The position numbers and the translations under genes were made by a program. This document shows, one piece after another, positions 1-10,814 of a stretch of 64,000 nt of DNA. The stretch is from Streptomyces sp. GS7 (GTDB taxonomy: Bacteria > Actinomycetota > Actinomycetes > Streptomycetales > Streptomycetaceae). Under the pieces are notes generated by a model, which saw nothing but the letters and a program-made list of their open reading frames with translations, did no database searches and was not told where the DNA came from. The stretch is from NCBI RefSeq assembly GCF_009834125.1, contig NZ_CP047146.1, positions 7,472,501-7,536,500 of the forward strand, written 5' to 3'. Each line of letters starts with the position of its first letter. The first letter of the stretch is position 1.

Positions 1-1
1 C

Positions 2-531
2 GCCACCCTCTCCCCGACGTGGGGCGTCTACGCGGGGTACGAGCTGTGCGAGGGGACCCCGCTGCGGCCCGGCAGCGAGGAGTACCTCGACTCGGAGAAG
101 TACCAACTCAGGCCCCGCGACTGGGAGTCCGCGGCCCGCGAGGGGCGTACCATCGCCCCGCTCATCACCGCCCTCAACCGGGTCCGCCGCCGCCATCCCG
201 CACTCCAGCAGCTGCGCAACCTGCACTTCCACCGCGTCGACGACGACGCCGTCATCGCCTACTCGAAACGCGAGGGGCACGGCGACGGAGCCGACACGGT
301 GCTCACAGTGGTCAACCTCGACCCGCACCACACCCACGAGGCGACGGTGTCGTTGGACATGCCGGAACTCGGCCTCGGCCGGCACGATTCCTTCCCGGTG
401 CGCGACGAGCTCACCGGCGACACCTACCACTGGGGCAGGGACAACTATGTGCGCCTGGAGCCGGGCAGTTCGCTCGCGCCCGCTCATGTGCTGTCACTGC
501 GACCGTCCTCACCGATCGGAGGGTCACCCAA

Positions 532-535
<4 letters not shown>
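2..535 (+). CDS. glgE: GlgE maltosyltransferase, C-terminal part (5' end outside window)
   Basis: This is the last ~177 residues of alpha-1,4-glucan:maltose-1-phosphate maltosyltransferase, a GH13_3 enzyme that extends alpha-glucan using maltose-1-phosphate. The frame is open from the window edge. It contains the end of the catalytic barrel ([15 protein letters not shown]), then [13 protein letters not shown] and the C-terminal beta domain with [16 protein letters not shown]. These stretches are typical of actinobacterial GlgE. The catalytic Asp/Glu residues lie upstream of the window. The following treS, mak and glgB complete the GlgE pathway, which supports the call. Its TGA stop overlaps the TTG start of treS (TTGA), suggesting translational coupling. 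The identification is from sequence pattern and context. Confidence 0.93.
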
Positions 536-2250
<1,715 letters not shown>

Positions 2251-2287
2251 CTCCTGCCCCACCGGGCACGGGCCCCGGGTTGCTCCC

Positions 2288-2326
2288 CGCCCGTACGCGG
2301 CCTGCCGGCGCGTACGGGCGTTTTCT
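2288..2326 (+). terminator. Rho-independent terminator after treS
   Basis: Perfect 12-bp stem CGCCCGTACGCG / CGCGTACGGGCG (2288-2299 and 2309-2320) with a 9-nt loop. It is followed directly by TTTTCT, one of the few terminators here with a real T-run. Confidence 0.85.
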
Positions 2327-2398
2327 GACCTTCGGCTCGGGCAACCTCCCTACTACCGCACGGGCCGCGAGGGCCATGGACGGTCCCCCCGGCCCGGG

Positions 2399-2467
2399 TG
2401 GGGGTCCCCTGCTCGTCAGAGCTCGGGGGCGAGGGTCCCCCCTGCTCGTCAGAGTTCGGGGGAGCAC
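2399..2467. repeat. REP-like GC-rich repeat pair
   Basis: Two near-identical units about 33 bp apart share CTGCTCGTCAGAG flanked by GGGGTCCCC and TCGGGGG blocks. Each can fold, since the GGGG/CCCC blocks pair. Similar GGGGTCCCC/CAGGGGAGA elements recur in this window near 26650, 56350 and 63570. Confidence 0.6.
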
Positions 2468-2619
2468 CGCCGCACAGCGAAGCGAACGCCCAGAAACGCC
2501 GAAAACGCGCGCGCGTACGGACGATCTCGCCCGACACGTCCCATACCGCCGCTCAGTGAAGGCCGCATTCCGGGACACTTTGCCTATCTGTCGTGTGCCC
2601 GGGGAAAGGACGCGACGCC

Positions 2620-4092
2620 ATGTCGGACACCGCCTCGACCCGTGCCACCCGAAACACCCCTGACCGCCCGCTGGTCACCGCCCCCGACCTGCTGTCCTCG
2701 CTGGCACCGCTGCTCGCCGAATGGGTGCCCCGCCAGCGCTGGTTCGCCGGCAAGGGACGGCTGATCACCGGCTTCACGCTGGTCTCGGCGACCGAACTGC
2801 TGCCGTCCAACGGCGACGGCGACGGCGGCGGCGGCACACCGGGGCTGCTCCAGATGCTGATCCGCGCCCAGCAGAGCGCCCCGCCGGGCCGCGCGCCGGC
2901 CGGCGGGGACTGCTACCAGCTGCTGCTGGGCGCCCATCCCGCGCCGCCGCCGCAGCTGGCGCCCGCGGTGATCGGCCGCCCGGCCGGCGGCCCGCTGCGC
3001 GGCCGCACCGTCTACGACGCGCTGCTCGACAACCGGCTCTGCGGGCTGCTGCTGGAGCGGCTGCGGGTCCCCGGCCGGATCGGGGCGCTGCGCTTCTGCC
3101 GGGAGCCGGACACCGACATCCCCACCGGGCTGACCGCCCGGCCGATCGCCGTCGAGCAGTCCAACTCGTCCATCGTCTATGGAGATACGTTCATTCTGAA
3201 GGTCTTCCGGCGGATCGAGCCCGGTGTCAACCCGGACCTGGAGCTGCCGCGCGCCCTGGCCGGCGCCCAGTGCGCCCGGGTCCCGGCCCCCGCCGCCTGG
3301 TTCGAGGCGGCGACCCCCGAGGAGACCGGCGAGGCGACCACGCTGGGCGTCCTCCAGCCGTTCCTGCCCGGTTCGGCGGACGGCTGGCAGCTGGCCCTCA
3401 ACGCGCTCGCGGTGCGCGCCGACTTCACCGGGTCGGCACGGGCCCTCGGCCATGCCACCGCAGAGGTGCACACCGCGCTCGCCCAGACCCTGCCCACCAC
3501 CGAACTGCGCCGCCCGCAGCTGGAGGTGATCGCCGCCCAGATGCACGAGCGGCTGGAGGCGACCGCGCGCGCCGTACCGGTACTCCAGCCCTACCGCGGG
3601 CGGCTGCGCACCGCCTTCGACGCGCTCGCCGCGGTCGGCCACGACGGCCGCAGCTGGGCCGCCCAGCGCATCCACGGCGACCTCCATCTGGGCCAGACGC
3701 TGCGCTCGGCCCGGGGAGGCCACTGGTCCCTGATCGACTTCGAGGGCGAACCGGCCCGGCCGCTGGCCGAGCGGCGCCGCCCCCAGCCGGCCGTCCGCGA
3801 CGTGGCGGCGATGCTCCGCTCCTTCGACTACGCGGCCCGCAGCGGACCGGCCGGCGGCGACCCCTGGGCGCTGGACTGGGCCCGCCGCACCCGCGCCGCC
3901 TACTGCCTGGGCTATGCCGAGGCCGGCGGCCTGGACCCGCGCTCCGCCCCGGAACTGATGCGCGCCTACGAGACGGACAAGGCCGTCTACGAGGTGCTGT
4001 ACGAGGCGCGGCACCGGCCCGACTGGCTGTCCGTGCCGATGGCGGCGATCCGCCGGCTGGCGGCCTGCGGGGAGCCGGGGGCGGCCGGCTGA
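2620..4092 (+). CDS. mak: Maltokinase (maltose-1-phosphate synthase)
   Basis: Maltokinase (also called Pep2) is a 490-aa ATP-dependent kinase making maltose-1-phosphate, the donor for GlgE. The N-terminal cap contains [17 protein letters not shown], typical of actinobacterial maltokinases. The C-terminal kinase lobe has the aminoglycoside-phosphotransferase-like loop [12 protein letters not shown] (catalytic D354) and [10 protein letters not shown] (metal-binding D373). ATG 2620 is preferred to the in-frame GTG 2593 because AAAGGA precedes it at ribosome-binding distance. Downstream, glgB follows after 70 bp and may be co-transcribed. Substrate assignment rests on the operon with glgE, treS and glgB. 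Confidence 0.93.
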   Translation: MSDTASTRATRNTPDRPLVTAPDLLSSLAPLLAEWVPRQRWFAGKGRLITGFTLVSATELLPSNGDGDGGGGTPGLLQMLIRAQQSAPPGRAPAGGDCYQLLLGAHPAPPPQLAPAVIGRPAGGPLRGRTVYDALLDNRLCGLLLERLRVPGRIGALRFCREPDTDIPTGLTARPIAVEQSNSSIVYGDTFILKVFRRIEPGVNPDLELPRALAGAQCARVPAPAAWFEAATPEETGEATTLGVLQPFLPGSADGWQLALNALAVRADFTGSARALGHATAEVHTALAQTLPTTELRRPQLEVIAAQMHERLEATARAVPVLQPYRGRLRTAFDALAAVGHDGRSWAAQRIHGDLHLGQTLRSARGGHWSLIDFEGEPARPLAERRRPQPAVRDVAAMLRSFDYAARSGPAGGDPWALDWARRTRAAYCLGYAEAGGLDPRSAPELMRAYETDKAVYEVLYEARHRPDWLSVPMAAIRRLAACGEPGAAG

Positions 4093-4162
4093 CCCACGCC
4101 CGTACGCCGGGCCCGCCCCACCCGCCAGGCACCGACCGAACCCGCCCCTAGGAGGCCCCCTC

Positions 4163-6673
4163 GTGACCGCCCGCCCGTCACCCGCCACCACCCCGGACGG
4201 AATCGCTTCGCGATGCTCCCCCACATCGCCGTCACCCGCCACCACCCCGGACGGAATCGCTTCGCGATGCTCCCCCACATCGCCGTCACCCGCCACCACC
4301 CCGGACGGAATCGCTTCGCGATGCTCCCCCGCATCGCCGTCACCCCCCGCCACCACCCCGGACGGACTCTCCCCGGGGCTCCGTCCCGGAGGCCCCCCGC
4401 CACACGACCCCACCGCACGGGCCGCCGCCCCCCAGGCCGCTCCCCAGGCCCCCGCCCCGGCCGCCGGCGGCCGGCCGCTGCCCGCCGCCGAGCCGCTGTC
4501 CGACGAGGACCGCGGGCGGCTGCTCGGCGGCGCGCACCACGACCCGCATGCCCTGCTCGGCGCGCACCCGGTGTCCGGCGGACTGCGGATCCGGGTGCTG
4601 CGGCCGTACGCGAAGGCCGTCACGGTCGTGGGGAAGGGGCTGCGGGCCACGCTCCGCTCCGAAGGGGACGGGCTGTTCGCCGGCGTCCTGCCGCTGCGCG
4701 CGGTCCCGGACTACGAGCTGCTGGTCGACTACGGCGACGGCGGCCGGCTGACCGTACGGGACCCGTACCGCTTTCTGCCGGCGCTCGGGGAGCTGGATCT
4801 GCACCTGTTCGGCGAGGGCCGGCACGAGCAGCTGTGGCAGGCGCTGGGGGCGCGGACCATGGAACACCAGGGCGTGCTCGGCACCCGCTTCACGGTGTGG
4901 GCACCCAACGCCCAAGGGGTGCGGGTCGTCGGGGACTTCAACTACTGGGACGGCACCGGCTTCCCGATGCGGTCGCTGGGGTCGTCCGGGGTCTGGGAGC
5001 TGTTCCTGCCGGGCATCGGCGAGGGCGAGCTGTACAAGTTCGAGATCACCCGGCCGGACGGCTCGAAGACCGTGCGCGCCGACCCGATGGCGCGCCGGAC
5101 CGAGTGCCCGCCGGCCAGCGCGTCGGTGGTGGAGGCGTCGCACTACCGCTGGCGGGACGCCGACTGGATGGCCCGGCGCGGTGCGCGGCCGGTGCACACC
5201 TCGCCGTTCTCGGTCTACGAGATCCACCTCCCGTCCTGGCGGCCCGGTCTCACCTACCGCCAGCTGGCCGCCCAACTCCCCTCCTACGTCAAGGACCTGG
5301 GATTCACGCACGTGGAGTTCATGCCGGTCGCCGAGCACCCCTTCGGCGGCTCGTGGGGCTACCAGGTGACCGGTTTCTACGCGCCCACCGCCCGTATGGG
5401 CACCCCGGACGACTTCCGGTTCCTGATCGACGCGCTGCACCGGGCGGGGATCGGCGTGCTGATGGACTGGGTGCCGGCGCACTTCCCGCGCGACGACTGG
5501 GCGCTGGCCGAGTTCGACGGGCGCCCGCTGTACGAGCCGGGGGACCCGGCACGGGCCGCGCACCCGGACTGGGGCACGCTGGAGTTCGACTACGGCCGTA
5601 CCGAGGTGCGCAACTTCCTGGTCGCCAACGCGGTGTACTGGTGCGAGGAGTTCCACATCGACGGGCTGCGGGTGGACGCGGTCGCCTCGATGCTCTACCT
5701 CGACTACTCGCGCGGGGACGGCGGCTGGACGCCGAACGCCCACGGCGGGCGGGAGAACCTGGACGCGGTCGCCTTCCTCCAGGAGATGAACGCGACGGTC
5801 TACCGGCGCTGCCCGGGCGTCGTCACCATCGCCGAGGAGTCCACCGCCTGGGACGGCGTCACCCGCGCCACGCACCACGTCGGGGCGGGCGGCTTCGGCG
5901 GGCTGGGCTTCGGGCTGAAGTGGAACATGGGCTGGATGCACGACTCCCTCGGCTACGTCGAGAAGGAGCCGGTGCACCGCAAGTACCACCACGGCGAGAT
6001 GACCTTCTCGATGATCTACGCCTATTCGGAGAACTACGTCCTGCCGATCTCGCACGACGAGGTGGTGCACGGCAAGCGCGCCCTGGTGTCGAAGATGCCC
6101 GGCGACTGGTGGCAGCAGCGCGCCAACCACCGCGCGTACCTGGGCTTCATGTGGGCCCACCCGGGCAAGCAACTCCTCTTCATGGGGCAGGAGTTCGCCC
6201 AGGGCGCGGAGTGGGCGGAGAGCCACGGCCCGGACTGGTGGCTGCTGGACCCGTCGTACGAGGCGGAGCCGGACCACCGGGGCGTGCGCGATCTGGTGCG
6301 CGACCTCAACCGCCGGTACGCGGCCCTCCCCGCTCTGTGGGAGCGCGACACCGACCCCGCGGGCTTCTCGTGGATCGACGGCGGCGCGAGCGAGGACAAC
6401 GTCTTCTCCTTCCTCCGCCACGCCGCCGACGGCAGCCCGCTCGTCGCGGTGACCAACTTCTCGCCCGTCGTGCGCCACGCGTACCGCATCGGCGTCCCGG
6501 ACCGCGTCCCCGCCTGGCGCGAGGTCCTCAACACCGACGACCCCCGCTACGGCGGCAGCGGCGTCGCCAACCCCGCCTCCCTGCCCGCCGAACCGGTCCC
6601 CTGGAACGGCCGCGAGCGCTCCGTCGCGGCGGTCCTGCCGCCGCTGGCCACGCTCTGGCTGCTGCCCGGATAG
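4163..6673 (+). CDS. glgB: 1,4-alpha-glucan branching enzyme GlgB
   Basis: GlgB makes alpha-1,6 branches in glycogen. The product is 836 aa, longer than the usual ~730-750 because of a Ser/Thr/Pro-rich N-terminal extension of ~105 residues. The family region starts near [18 protein letters not shown]. It then has a CBM48 domain ([20 protein letters not shown]), the GH13 barrel with [17 protein letters not shown] (nucleophile D505), VTIAEEST (acid/base E558) and [12 protein letters not shown] (D632), and the C-terminal all-beta domain. GTG 4163 has AGGAG at 4150-4154. The extension contains a 54-bp tandem repeat (see 4177-4366), is low-complexity and is unlikely to affect catalysis. A strong hairpin follows at 6702-6735. 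Confidence 0.94.
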   Translation: MTARPSPATTPDGIASRCSPTSPSPATTPDGIASRCSPTSPSPATTPDGIASRCSPASPSPPATTPDGLSPGLRPGGPPPHDPTARAAAPQAAPQAPAPAAGGRPLPAAEPLSDEDRGRLLGGAHHDPHALLGAHPVSGGLRIRVLRPYAKAVTVVGKGLRATLRSEGDGLFAGVLPLRAVPDYELLVDYGDGGRLTVRDPYRFLPALGELDLHLFGEGRHEQLWQALGARTMEHQGVLGTRFTVWAPNAQGVRVVGDFNYWDGTGFPMRSLGSSGVWELFLPGIGEGELYKFEITRPDGSKTVRADPMARRTECPPASASVVEASHYRWRDADWMARRGARPVHTSPFSVYEIHLPSWRPGLTYRQLAAQLPSYVKDLGFTHVEFMPVAEHPFGGSWGYQVTGFYAPTARMGTPDDFRFLIDALHRAGIGVLMDWVPAHFPRDDWALAEFDGRPLYEPGDPARAAHPDWGTLEFDYGRTEVRNFLVANAVYWCEEFHIDGLRVDAVASMLYLDYSRGDGGWTPNAHGGRENLDAVAFLQEMNATVYRRCPGVVTIAEESTAWDGVTRATHHVGAGGFGGLGFGLKWNMGWMHDSLGYVEKEPVHRKYHHGEMTFSMIYAYSENYVLPISHDEVVHGKRALVSKMPGDWWQQRANHRAYLGFMWAHPGKQLLFMGQEFAQGAEWAESHGPDWWLLDPSYEAEPDHRGVRDLVRDLNRRYAALPALWERDTDPAGFSWIDGGASEDNVFSFLRHAADGSPLVAVTNFSPVVRHAYRIGVPDRVPAWREVLNTDDPRYGGSGVANPASLPAEPVPWNGRERSVAAVLPPLATLWLLPG
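4177..4366 (+). repeat. 54-bp in-frame tandem repeat in glgB 5' end
   Basis: Copies begin CCCGCCACCACC at 4181, 4235, 4289 and 4346: two exact 54-bp steps, then a 57-bp step. Each unit encodes 18 residues (about [18 protein letters not shown]). Each also carries the small palindrome ATCGC-TTC-GCGAT. The fourth copy is partial and diverged. The repeat looks like a REP-type unit expanded inside the dispensable N-terminal extension. Confidence 0.9.
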
Positions 6674-6701
6674 CCGGACAGCCGGACAGGGGGACCGCGC
6701 C

Positions 6702-6735
6702 GAAGGGGCGGGCGCCCCGTGGCGCCCGCCCCTTC
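6702..6735. terminator. Bidirectional terminator between glgB and dctA
   Basis: Perfect 14-bp stem GAAGGGGCGGGCGC / GCGCCCGCCCCTTC (6702-6715, 6722-6735) with a 6-nt loop, lying between two convergent genes. No T-run, as usual in Streptomyces. Confidence 0.85.
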
Positions 6736-6792
6736 TCCCCTCCTGCGCGTCCTGCGCGTCTCGGGCACCGCCCGGCGTTGGCCGGGGGAGCG

Positions 6793-8196
6793 TCAGACCG
6801 TCGCGGACGTCTTCTCCGCACCGTCCCGCGGCGCGGCGGCCTCGGGGGCGGGCGGTGTGCCGTGGGCGTCGGCGGCCAGGATCCGCTCGTCGAACGGCAG
6901 CCGGCCGGCGAGCACTTCGGCGACCCGGGCCCTGTCGACCTCCTTGGTCCAGGTGCCGATCAGGACGGTGGCCACCGCGTTGCCGGCGAAGTTGGTCATC
7001 GCGCGGGCCTCGCTCATGAAGCGGTCGATGCCGACGATCAGGCCGACGCCGTCGACGAGGTCGGGGCGGTGCGACTGGAGGCCGCCGGCCAGGGTCGCCA
7101 GGCCCGCGCCGGTGACGCCGGCCGCGCCCTTGGACGCGATGACCATGAAGACCAGGAGCGAGACCTGTTGACCGAGGGAGAGCGGCTTGCCCATCGCCTC
7201 GGCGACGAACAGCGAGGACATCGTCAGGTAGATGGCGGTGCCGTCGAGGTTGAAGCTGTAGCCGGTCGGGACGGTGATGCCGACGACCGGGCGGCTGACG
7301 CCCAGGTGCTCCATCTTCGCGATCAGCCGCGGCAGCGCCGACTCCGAGGAGGAGGTGGACAGGATCAGCAGGAACTCGCGGCCGAGGTACTTCAGGAGCG
7401 CGAAGATGTTCACCCCGGCGCAGAGCCGCAGCAGTGCGCCGAGCACCACGATCACGAAGAGCAGGCAGGTGACGTAGAAGCCGGTCATGATGGCGACCAG
7501 GGACGTCAGCGCCTTCACGCCGGTGGCGCCGACGACGGCGGCCATGGCGCCGAAGGCACCCACCGGCGCCACCCACATGATCATCGACAGCACCCGGAAG
7601 ACCAGCTTCTGGAGGTGGCCGATCCCGCGCAGCACCGGCTCGCCGGCCGGGCCCAGCGCCTGGAGGCCGAAGCCGACCAGCAGCGCCACCAGCAGGGTCT
7701 GGAGCACCTCGCCCTTGGTGAGGGCGGAGACCAGGGTGGTCGGGATGATGCCGAGGAGGAAGTCGGTGGTCGACTCGTGGCCGCCGGCGGTCTGGGCCTG
7801 GCCGGCGTGCCGGAGCGCCTCGGTCAGGTGCAGGCCGGAACCGGGCTCCAGGATGTTGCCGACCACCAGGCCGATGGCCAGCGCGACGGTGGACATCGCC
7901 ATGAAGTAGCCGAGGGCCAGCCCGCCCACCGCGCCGACCTTGGCCGCCTTGCGGACCGAGCCGACGCCCAGCACGATGGTGCAGAAGATGATCGGCGAGA
8001 TCATCATCTTGATGAGGTTCACGAACCCCGTGCCGAGCGGCTTGAGCTGGACGGCGAAGCCGGGTGCGGCGAAGCCCACGGCGATGCCGAGCAGGACCGC
8101 CGCGATGACGGCGATGTAGAGGAAATGGGTCCGGTCCCGCTTGGCCGGCGGGGTCTCCTCGGCGGTGTCCCCGGACGGCGGGGTCTGTGCAGCCAC
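6793..8196 (-). CDS. dctA: DctA-type C4-dicarboxylate/cation symporter
   Basis: A 467-aa member of the DAACS (SLC1-like) family, an inner-membrane importer of C4-dicarboxylates such as succinate, fumarate or malate. Visible signatures are the serine-rich STSSSESALPRLIAKM loop, PTGYSFNLDGTAIYLTM, and GPLD-like regions with MTNFAGNAVATVLIGTW near the end, with about eight hydrophobic segments. GTG 8196 is chosen because GAGGAGG lies 5 nt upstream; the upstream in-frame stretch is Arg-rich and atypical. Glutamate/aspartate transport cannot be excluded, but the divergent CitA/DcuS-type sensor kinase argues for a dicarboxylate. Expression is probably controlled by that system through the shared 143-bp region. 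Confidence 0.88.
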   Translation of the reverse strand: MAAQTPPSGDTAEETPPAKRDRTHFLYIAVIAAVLLGIAVGFAAPGFAVQLKPLGTGFVNLIKMMISPIIFCTIVLGVGSVRKAAKVGAVGGLALGYFMAMSTVALAIGLVVGNILEPGSGLHLTEALRHAGQAQTAGGHESTTDFLLGIIPTTLVSALTKGEVLQTLLVALLVGFGLQALGPAGEPVLRGIGHLQKLVFRVLSMIMWVAPVGAFGAMAAVVGATGVKALTSLVAIMTGFYVTCLLFVIVVLGALLRLCAGVNIFALLKYLGREFLLILSTSSSESALPRLIAKMEHLGVSRPVVGITVPTGYSFNLDGTAIYLTMSSLFVAEAMGKPLSLGQQVSLLVFMVIASKGAAGVTGAGLATLAGGLQSHRPDLVDGVGLIVGIDRFMSEARAMTNFAGNAVATVLIGTWTKEVDRARVAEVLAGRLPFDERILAADAHGTPPAPEAAAPRDGAEKTSATV

Positions 8197-8292
8197 GGCT
8201 GCCTCCTCGGGTCTGCGGTTCTGCGCCGATCTGCGGCTCCGGCGCACAACAAGTCCCGGCGACTATGCATGGCCGTGTGGCGCCCGTCACCC

Positions 8293-8315
8293 TTACGTAC
8301 ATTTCGTTCACGTAA
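8293..8315. promoter_or_regulatory. Inverted repeat in the dctA / sensor kinase divergent promoter region
   Basis: TTACGT (8293-8298) and ACGTAA (8310-8315) form a perfect inverted repeat separated by 11 nt, midway between the divergent starts. It is a candidate site for the CitB/DpiA-type response regulator encoded at 10057. Binding is inference. Confidence 0.5.
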
Positions 8316-8339
8316 AAGTGACCGTGCAGACTGTTATGC

Positions 8340-10004
8340 ATGCGCCTCCCCCGTCCCCGGCGGCCCCGACGGCCCTGGCGGCTGCGCGGCCCCCGCAGCC
8401 TCGCCGGGCAGCTCTTCGCCATGCAGGTCGTGCTGGTCGCGGTGGTGGTCGCGGGCTGCGCGGTGTTCGCGTACCTCAGCGCGGGGCGGCAGGCGGAGGA
8501 GACCGCGCGCCGGCAGGCGACCGCGGCGGCCACCGCCGTGGCCGACTCCCCGGCGGTGGTGGCGGCGGCCCGGACGAAGGACCCGACGGCCGTGCTCCAG
8601 CCGTACGCCGAGCGGTTGCGCAGGGACGCCGGGGTCGACTTCGTGGTGGTGATGGCGCCGGACGGGACGCGCTGGACGCATCCGGAGCCGTCCGCGATCG
8701 GCGGGAAGTACCTGGGGCACATCGGGCCCGCGCTGCACGGCCGGATCTTCGCCGAGACGCACCTGGGCGTGCTGGGCCCGTCGGTGCGGGTCGTCGCGCC
8801 GGTCCGCGACCCGGGGCAGGGCGGCCGGATCACCGCGCTGGTCAGCTCCGGGATCACCATCGCGTCGATCAGCGAGCAGCTGCGGGACCAGGTGCTGGCG
8901 CTGGCCGGGGTGGCCGCGGCGGCGCTGGCGCTGGGCGGCGCCGGAACGTACGTGATCAACGCCCGGCTGCGCCGGCACACCCACGGGATGAACGCCGCCG
9001 AGCTGAGCCGGATGCACGACTACCACCAGGCCGCGCTGCACGCCGTCCGCGAGGGGCTGCTGATGCTCGACGGGCAGCGCAGGGTCGCGCTGATCAACGA
9101 CGGCGGGCGGGAGCTGCTGGGCCTGTCGCAGGACGCGGTGGGCCGCACCGTCGACGAGCTGGGGCTGCCGGAGCCGCTGACCGAGGCGCTGCGGGCGGCC
9201 GGCCCGCGGGTCGACGAGCTGCATCTGACCGGCGAGCGGGTGCTGGTCGTCAACTCCTCCCCGGTCTCCGGCGGGGAGCACCGCGGCAGCGTCGTCACCC
9301 TCCGCGACCACACCGAACTCCAGGCGCTGTCCGGCGAGTTGGACTCCGTACGCGGCTTCGCCGAGGCGCTGCGCTCGCAGGCGCACGAGGCCGCCAACCG
9401 GCTGCACACGGTGGTCTCGCTGATCGAACTGGGGCGCGCCGAGGAGGCGGTGGAGTTCGCCACCGCCGAGCTGGAGCTGGCCCAGGCGCTGACCGACCGG
9501 GTCGTCGGCGCGGTCGCCGAACCGGTGCTGGCCGCGCTGCTGCTCGGCAAGGCCGCCCAGGCCGGCGAGCGCGGCGTCGAGCTGGTCCTCACCCCGGACA
9601 GCCGGATCGACGACGGGCTGCTGCCGCCGCGGCTGCCGGCCCGCGACCTGGTGACCGTGCTGGGCAACCTCGTCGACAACGCCATCGACGCCGCGGCCCC
9701 GCCGCAGGAGCACGGCGTGCCCCCGCAGGTGCGGGTGAGCGCGCGGGCGGACGCCGGGGAACTGCTGCTGTGCGTCGCGGACAACGGGCCCGGGGTCGCC
9801 GCGGACGCGACCGACGAGGTGTTCCGGCGCGGCTGGAGCACCAAGGAGCCCGCCGGGGGCGGCAACCGCGGCGGCTCTCGCGGACTGGGTCTCGCGCTGG
9901 TCCGGCAGGCGGTCCGGCGCAACGGCGGCACGATCGTCCTCGGCCGGGGGCCGGACGGCGGCGCCCGGTTCACCGTCCGGCTGCCGCTGCGGGTGGCACC
10001 ATGA
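8340..10004 (+). CDS. CitA/DcuS-family sensor histidine kinase
   Basis: A 554-aa membrane sensor. In order: a cytoplasmic Arg-rich start, TM1 (about 25-47), an extracytoplasmic PAS-like/sCache domain (about 50-180), TM2 (about 185-205), a cytoplasmic PAS domain (LLMLDGQRRVALINDGGRELLG), a dimerisation helix with LRSQAHEAANRLHTVVSL (phospho-acceptor H349), and an HATPase with LGNLVDNAIDAA, ADNGPGV and GSRGLGLALVR. This architecture is that of citrate/C4-dicarboxylate sensors. ATG 8340 has no Shine-Dalgarno, so the mRNA may be leaderless. The response regulator follows after 52 bp. The ligand is inferred from the adjacent dctA. Confidence 0.9.
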   Translation: MRLPRPRRPRRPWRLRGPRSLAGQLFAMQVVLVAVVVAGCAVFAYLSAGRQAEETARRQATAAATAVADSPAVVAAARTKDPTAVLQPYAERLRRDAGVDFVVVMAPDGTRWTHPEPSAIGGKYLGHIGPALHGRIFAETHLGVLGPSVRVVAPVRDPGQGGRITALVSSGITIASISEQLRDQVLALAGVAAAALALGGAGTYVINARLRRHTHGMNAAELSRMHDYHQAALHAVREGLLMLDGQRRVALINDGGRELLGLSQDAVGRTVDELGLPEPLTEALRAAGPRVDELHLTGERVLVVNSSPVSGGEHRGSVVTLRDHTELQALSGELDSVRGFAEALRSQAHEAANRLHTVVSLIELGRAEEAVEFATAELELAQALTDRVVGAVAEPVLAALLLGKAAQAGERGVELVLTPDSRIDDGLLPPRLPARDLVTVLGNLVDNAIDAAAPPQEHGVPPQVRVSARADAGELLLCVADNGPGVAADATDEVFRRGWSTKEPAGGGNRGGSRGLGLALVRQAVRRNGGTIVLGRGPDGGARFTVRLPLRVAP

Positions 10005-10056
10005 GGCGCCCTCTCCCCCGCCCCGCCGGCCGCCCGGCGGCGAAAGGACGTGCCCG

Positions 10057-10737
10057 GTGAGCCCTGCCGACATCCGGGTCCTGGTCGTCGAGGACGATCC
10101 GGTCGCCGCCGCCGCGCACGCCCTGTACGTGGGGCGGGTGCCGGGCTTCGCGGTGTCCGGCACCGTGCACTCGTGCGCCGACGCGCGCCGCCATCTCGAC
10201 CACCACCCGGTAGACCTGCTGCTGCTCGACCTCTACCTGCCGGACGGGCACGGACTCCAGCTGGTGCGGACGCTGCGCGCGGCCGGGCACGGCGCGGACA
10301 TCATCGCGGTGACCTCCGCCCGCGATCTGGCGATGGTGCGCGAGGGCGTCTCGCTGGGCGTGGTCCAGTACGTGCTCAAGCCGTTCACCTTCGCCACCCT
10401 GCGCGACCGGCTGGTCCGCTACGCCGAGTTCCGCGCGACCACCGGGGAGGCCAGCGGGCAGGACGAGGTGGACCGGGCGCTCGCCGCGCTGCGCGCCCCG
10501 CGGCCGGCCTCGCTGCCCAAGGGGCTGACCGCGGCCACCCTGCGGGCGGTGACCGATGTGCTGCGGGGCGCCGCCGAGGGGCTGACCGCGACCGAGGCCG
10601 CCGCGGACGTCGGAATCTCCCGGATCACCGCGCGCCGCTACCTGGAGCACCTGGTGGCGGGCGGCCAGGCCGTCCGCGCCCCGCAGTACGGCCAGGTCGG
10701 CCGCCCGGAGTTGCGCTATCGCTGGTCGGGGCATTGA
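10057..10737 (+). CDS. CitB/DpiA-family response regulator
   Basis: A 226-aa partner of the preceding kinase. The receiver domain has acidic residues VVEDD near 10-14, phospho-acceptor D58 in LLLLDLYLPDGHG, and LKPFTFATLRDRL for the conserved Lys. The C-terminal part (about 145-215) has LTATEAAADVGISRITARRYLEHL, a helix-turn-helix typical of the CitB/DcuR group rather than OmpR or NarL. GTG 10057 has GAAAGGA 8 nt upstream. It likely activates the divergent dctA and possibly its own operon through TTACGT-N11-ACGTAA at 8293. Confidence 0.9.
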   Translation: MSPADIRVLVVEDDPVAAAAHALYVGRVPGFAVSGTVHSCADARRHLDHHPVDLLLLDLYLPDGHGLQLVRTLRAAGHGADIIAVTSARDLAMVREGVSLGVVQYVLKPFTFATLRDRLVRYAEFRATTGEASGQDEVDRALAALRAPRPASLPKGLTAATLRAVTDVLRGAAEGLTATEAAADVGISRITARRYLEHLVAGGQAVRAPQYGQVGRPELRYRWSGH

Positions 10738-10814
10738 CCCGGTGTGACCGGTGGCTTACTTTCAGCAGGCAGTACGCCGTGGTGAGTTGACCGTGGTCCG
10801 TTGGAGGTCGTGCC

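Larger units (their letters stand above)
2251..2619. other. treS-mak intergenic region
   Basis: This 369-bp stretch has no convincing gene. It holds the treS terminator (2288-2326), a pair of GC-rich REP-like units (about 2399-2467), and presumably the mak promoter, although I see no clear -35/-10. A Shine-Dalgarno (about 2602-2610, AAAGGA core) precedes mak. Confidence 0.7.

Noticed and set aside
19..531. Upstream in-frame extension of TreS by ~170 residues
   Set aside because: It is the out-of-frame translation of glgE and has no family similarity. A good ribosome binding site precedes TTG 532.
4177..4366. CRISPR-like array at the glgB start
   Set aside because: Copies are head to tail without unique spacers and are in frame with the protein. 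No cas genes are present.
4213..8980. Very long alternative frames over glgB and dctA on both strands (1479 and 1546 codons)
   Set aside because: High GC removes stop codons from non-coding frames. The products are Arg/Pro/Ala-rich without domains, whereas the glgB and dctA frames encode full families.
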